DNA from: G963662905 sp965230045
Lineage (GTDB): Bacteria > Bacteroidota > Bacteroidia > Bacteroidales > WRLA01
Reading direction: 5' to 3'
Assembly: GCA_965230045.1 (NCBI GenBank)
Contig: OZ245940.1
Location: forward strand, 3,906,001-3,970,000
DNA length: 64,000 bases
A model generated the notes under the pieces. That model saw only the letters and a program-made list of their open reading frames with translations. It was not told where the DNA came from and did no database searches. Each line of letters starts with the position of its first letter. Position 1 is the first letter of the stretch. A program made the position numbers and the translations under genes. Positions 61,320 through 64,000 of this stretch are shown one piece after another.

Positions 61320-62254
61320 CGTGTGGAAAGGTAATTCCGGGTACTCAAATCGAGGCGATAGAGCAGGCTTTTAATTTTTAGGGAGTATTCGCGGTCGGCG
61401 GCCCATTTTCCGGCCAGGCCATCAACTGTGGGAGCGCTTCCACGTTTCACCCATTTAAACCGACGATCGACCAGCTGCCCTCTGAGCGGTTGCTTGCTGG
61501 CATATGCTTTCAGATGCTGGATATGGGCAATTACACCCATACGCCGGGTTGGGAAACGCTCACCCGGTGTACTGGAATTCACAGCGCCCAGCCCACAAAA
61601 ATTATTCTGCGAAGGATGCACAATGCCACCAAAACGGAGAAATCCTGTTTCCAGGCACATCTGGCAAAATGCGATATCATGGTTTACACCTTCATTTTCA
61701 GATTCATCAACATAATATCCCGCCATCAGGTATGCCGTAGTGGCATCAATATTCGGGTTAAAATACAGGAGATACTCTGCCAGCTGATCCACAGTTTTTT
61801 GTCCATTGGCCATGATGCGGTATTCCTTTTTTCCAAGATTTGTATAAGCCACTTTCCGCGATTCATCATAAACATCGCGCACCGGATCGGCTTTTTCAAT
61901 TTTCGCTGTGGCTTTTGGCTTTATCTTTTTGCTGTTGATTGTCTCCGGTTTAGGTTTTTCTTTGTCGGGAGCTGTTTTTGCTTTATTAACAGGGGTTTCA
62001 ACAATTTTCACATCATCCGCTGAACTTTTCCGTGAAGCCTTTTTAATTGCTTTCACTTTAGGGATATTTGCTTCCACTTTGGCTTCGGAACCATGAAAAA
62101 CCGGGCCCGGTATGGGCGTAGCAGGAAACTCCGTTGTCATGGCAAATAGCAGGACTACGGCAGCCACGATGGCGAATATTTTCACAAGATCCTTTAATCC
62201 AAGCACTTGTATCGCATTTTTAAATGTAAACAGCTCAGTTTTTCTATATAACAA
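61316..62254 (-). CDS. Membrane-anchored peptidoglycan glucosaminidase
   Basis: A 312-residue protein: an N-terminal signal-anchor (about 24-42), a Lys/Pro/Ala-rich linker (about 60-125, typical of a periplasmic spacer), and a glucosaminidase (Mannosyl_glycoprotein endo-beta-N-acetylglucosaminidase-like, FlgJ type) domain about 150-300. Marks: ITAFCQMCLETGFL as AFCQMCLETGFLRFGG with the catalytic-type Glu, NNFCGLGAV, and FPTRRMGVIAHIQHLKAYAS. It would cleave peptidoglycan in the periplasm. Confidence 0.82.
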   Translation of the reverse strand: MLYRKTELFTFKNAIQVLGLKDLVKIFAIVAAVVLLFAMTTEFPATPIPGPVFHGSEAKVEANIPKVKAIKKASRKSSADDVKIVETPVNKAKTAPDKEKPKPETINSKKIKPKATAKIEKADPVRDVYDESRKVAYTNLGKKEYRIMANGQKTVDQLAEYLLYFNPNIDATTAYLMAGYYVDESENEGVNHDIAFCQMCLETGFLRFGGIVHPSQNNFCGLGAVNSSTPGERFPTRRMGVIAHIQHLKAYASKQPLRGQLVDRRFKWVKRGSAPTVDGLAGKWAADREYSLKIKSLLYRLDLSTRNYLSTR

Positions 62255-62354
62255 ATATCAGGAATTCAATTGAAACCAACTTGGTTTTCGGCCCATCTTA
62301 TGAACAATAAATTGTTAAAAACCCCAAAACAATCTGATTTCCATATAAAGACAA

Positions 62355-62386
62355 TAAAAAAACCCGCCAGATGTATCAGGCGGGTT
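62355..62386 (-). terminator. Intrinsic terminator of the lipoprotein gene
   Basis: AACCCGCC (62361-62368) pairs with GGCGGGTT (62379-62386), and on the minus strand the stem is followed by a T-rich tail (complement of 62355-62360). It lies 28 bases after the stop codon at 62414. Confidence 0.8.
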
Positions 62387-62413
62387 AAAATTTTTCAATT
62401 ACAAAGGTTAAGA

Positions 62414-63319
62414 CTACTTCTGAACTTTCACATCAAAAGTAATCAGGTCTTCGCGCATAACAGGGACTTCTGCTACTTTAACCAGGCCTTTTTTGCCATC
62501 GGCAGTCATGAAGGCAAACACTTCTTCTCCTTGCAACATTGGCATGGAAGTTTCTTCAAAAGTCTCCAGATCAATTAGCAATGCATCATTTTCCATAGCA
62601 TCGAATTCTTCGGCAGTATATTCAGTATTGTAAAAGCGCGTTGCGTTTTTAGTTTCCCAAAGAATCAAATTATAAACCTGGTTCACTTCAATATCGTCCG
62701 GAGCACCTAATGTGGCCTTGTTCTCGGCACCATAATAATAAACCAGATCAATTTTTTCGCTGGCTGTATTTGCTTCGGCAATAGAATAGACCATATTTTC
62801 AGAAACGGAATAGAAGCTTCCGGTTTGGTCGTTAAACGAACCAAGAACAACACCTTCGTAATAGTTAATTTCACCATACTGAGGCTCAGGGACTACAGTT
62901 GTTACATTCAAAGAAACTTCTGCTTCCTTGGCATCATCATCCTTAATAGTAAAGATGTACTTTGCTGTTGCCGCTTCGCCCAGGGCAACAAAAACAGAAT
63001 CAAAGGAATAGTTTTCCTCTTTAAACTCCTCATTATAAATGTCTTCAGGAGTATTATTCACTACACGTGTCACAGTAAATGTGCGTAAATCCTCTTTAGA
63101 AGTAGCATTCATAGCTGCCGTAATTCCAATGTGAATGTTTACACCGGTATCAACGCTTACATCTGATGATACGTAATCTCCTCCGCCTTTAAAATCGATG
63201 GTTGGATAATAAGTTGGCTGTGGATCGTCCGGATCATCGTCATCATTATTACATGCAGTAAACATAAAGGCAATACCTGCCAATAATAGAAACGAAAATA
63301 AAAAAGTTGCTTTTCTCAT
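62414..63319 (-). CDS. Putative surface lipoprotein with an acidic export signal
   Basis: A 301-residue lipoprotein. The lipobox FMFTAC gives a lipidated cysteine near residue 23, followed by NNDDDDPDDPQP, which resembles the acidic signal that sends Bacteroidota lipoproteins to the cell surface. The mature part is beta-rich, with an Ig-like portion (VDTGVNIHIGITAAMNA; FDSVFVALGEAATAKYIFTI; EAEVSLNVTTV) and a second domain (NYYEGVVLGSFNDQTGSFYSV) seen in many Bacteroidota exported proteins. Function unknown. Single-gene unit with a terminator. Confidence 0.7.
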   Translation of the reverse strand: MRKATFLFSFLLLAGIAFMFTACNNDDDDPDDPQPTYYPTIDFKGGGDYVSSDVSVDTGVNIHIGITAAMNATSKEDLRTFTVTRVVNNTPEDIYNEEFKEENYSFDSVFVALGEAATAKYIFTIKDDDAKEAEVSLNVTTVVPEPQYGEINYYEGVVLGSFNDQTGSFYSVSENMVYSIAEANTASEKIDLVYYYGAENKATLGAPDDIEVNQVYNLILWETKNATRFYNTEYTAEEFDAMENDALLIDLETFEETSMPMLQGEEVFAFMTADGKKGLVKVAEVPVMREDLITFDVKVQK

Positions 63320-63391
63320 ACTGTTGTGCTTTAGGTTATTTATTAAAAGATATTTTGTTAAACAAATTTCAGGCCAAGATACAGTTTTTTC

Positions 63392-64000
63392 TTAATCATT
63401 TGCTTTGTCCTCGAGCATAGGAACAAAACTAAAACCGCCATGTTCAGATATTTCAAATTTATTTTCTGCAATTTTTTCCACGACTTTCATCACCTGGCCG
63501 CTCTCCCCTCCAAGAGGGATGATCATTTTGCCCCCGATTTTCAGCTGTTCTTTCAAGGCTTCGGGTATAAATGGTGCGCCTGCTGTAATTATTATGCCAT
63601 CGAAGGGGGCAAAAGTAGGCAGACCTTTATAGCCATCGCCAAAAAAGAGTTTTGGGCGGTATTTCAGTTCCATAAGAAACTTCTTGGTTTTATTGTACAG
63701 GTTTCGTTGGCGTTCAATGGAAAAAACCTTAACTCCCATTTCGAGCAGCACACAAGCCTGATAGCCCGAGCCTGTCCCGATTTCAAGTATTTTCTGACGT
63801 GGCTGCGGATCCAGCAGTTCGGTCTGAACGGCAACGGTATAAGGCTGGGAAATGGTTTGTCCGGATCCAATTGGAAAAGCCTGATCCTGATAGGCAAACT
63901 CAAGAAATGCCGGATCAAGGAAGAGATGGCGCGGTATTTTTTCAATAGCGGCCAGAACCTCTTCATTCCTGATTCCTTTGGCACGAATTCCTTCGGCAAG
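63392..64000 (-). CDS. pcm: Protein-L-isoaspartate O-methyltransferase (5' end beyond the window)
   Basis: Pcm repairs isoaspartyl residues in damaged proteins by SAM-dependent methylation. The frame runs from the right edge (LAEGIRAKGI) through PRHLFLDPAFLEFAYQDQAF, PIGSGQTISQPYTVA, the SAM motif ILEIGTGSGYQACVL and PFDGIIITAGAPFIPEAL to FVPMLEDKAND, all classic Pcm motifs. About 202 residues are visible and only a few N-terminal ones are missing. The sequence is uninterrupted; the GTG near 63751 is not a start. The start codon lies beyond the window. Confidence 0.93.
   Translation of the reverse strand, partial: LAEGIRAKGIRNEEVLAAIEKIPRHLFLDPAFLEFAYQDQAFPIGSGQTISQPYTVAVQTELLDPQPRQKILEIGTGSGYQACVLLEMGVKVFSIERQRNLYNKTKKFLMELKYRPKLFFGDGYKGLPTFAPFDGIIITAGAPFIPEALKEQLKIGGKMIIPLGGESGQVMKVVEKIAENKFEISEHGGFSFVPMLEDKAND

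Noticed and set aside
63664..63999. Minus-strand frame of 111 codons at the right edge
   Set aside because: Out of frame with pcm, which is open without interruption through the same bases.

Overview
This window reads as one chromosomal segment of a member of the Bacteroidota. The signs are a SusC/SusD pair, three proteins ending in type IX secretion (T9SS) sorting tails, a complete Bat aerotolerance operon, many Bacteroidota-type promoters (a TAnnTTTG element about 7 bases before the start, with TTG about 20 bases further upstream), scarce Shine-Dalgarno sites, and families such as DUF5916, DUF4199 and NfeD. No rRNA, tRNA, phage, integrase, transposase gene or CRISPR array was seen. The genus cannot be fixed from the sequence.

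Layout. 1-700: the tail of a probable type II restriction-modification enzyme, then an unannotated small RNA with its own promoter and terminator. 0.8-7.8 kb: a T9SS-exported PKD/Asp-box protein, a methyltransferase, mtaB (interrupted by a one-base frameshift), an Lgt-family protein, an inositol monophosphatase and a DUF2061 protein. 8.0-12.9 kb: a tightly overlapping chain nfeD - macro domain - DUF5916 - aroK. 12.9-14.8 kb: gapA and a lipoprotein on the minus strand. 14.8-15.8 kb: a 7-bp tandem array, a decayed gene and a palindromic repeat element. 15.8-17.0 kb: a DUF4143 ATPase behind paired palindromes. 17.1-22.0 kb: four minus-strand genes for exported proteins, ending with a three-module leucine-rich-repeat protein. 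22.2-23.8 kb: two small genes and a second palindromic element.

23.8-34.6 kb is a glycan-utilisation locus: a LacI-type regulator with a palindromic operator in front of it, SusC, SusD, a LamG-domain T9SS protein, and a 1170-residue LamG/CARDB-like/PNGase F protein. The likely job is binding of glycoproteins at the cell surface, release of their N-glycans and uptake through SusCD. 34.7 kb: uvrB.

36.8-50.4 kb is an exopolysaccharide locus: a response regulator, a pseudo-receiver fused to a sugar-phosphate transferase, a short TolC-like protein, a Wzc-like chain-length protein with a LysM-like insert and a degenerate kinase domain, and a Wzy-like polymerase. A third palindromic element follows, then an alpha/beta hydrolase, an acyltransferase, two glycosyltransferases and an asparagine-synthetase-like amidotransferase. 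A second DUF4143 ATPase follows at 50.5 kb.

51.8-60.2 kb (minus strand) is the Bat operon, moxR - DUF58 - Bat-associated membrane protein - batA - batB - batC - batD - batE. The right end carries an SDR oxidoreductase, a glucosaminidase, a lipoprotein and the 3' part of pcm, which runs off the edge.

The least explained items are the compact RNA at 586-678, the family of three nested palindromic elements (15.3, 23.3 and 43.8 kb) whose stems show compensatory change, the two ATPases each preceded by its own palindrome set, and the PNGase F-like protein with a substituted active-site residue.
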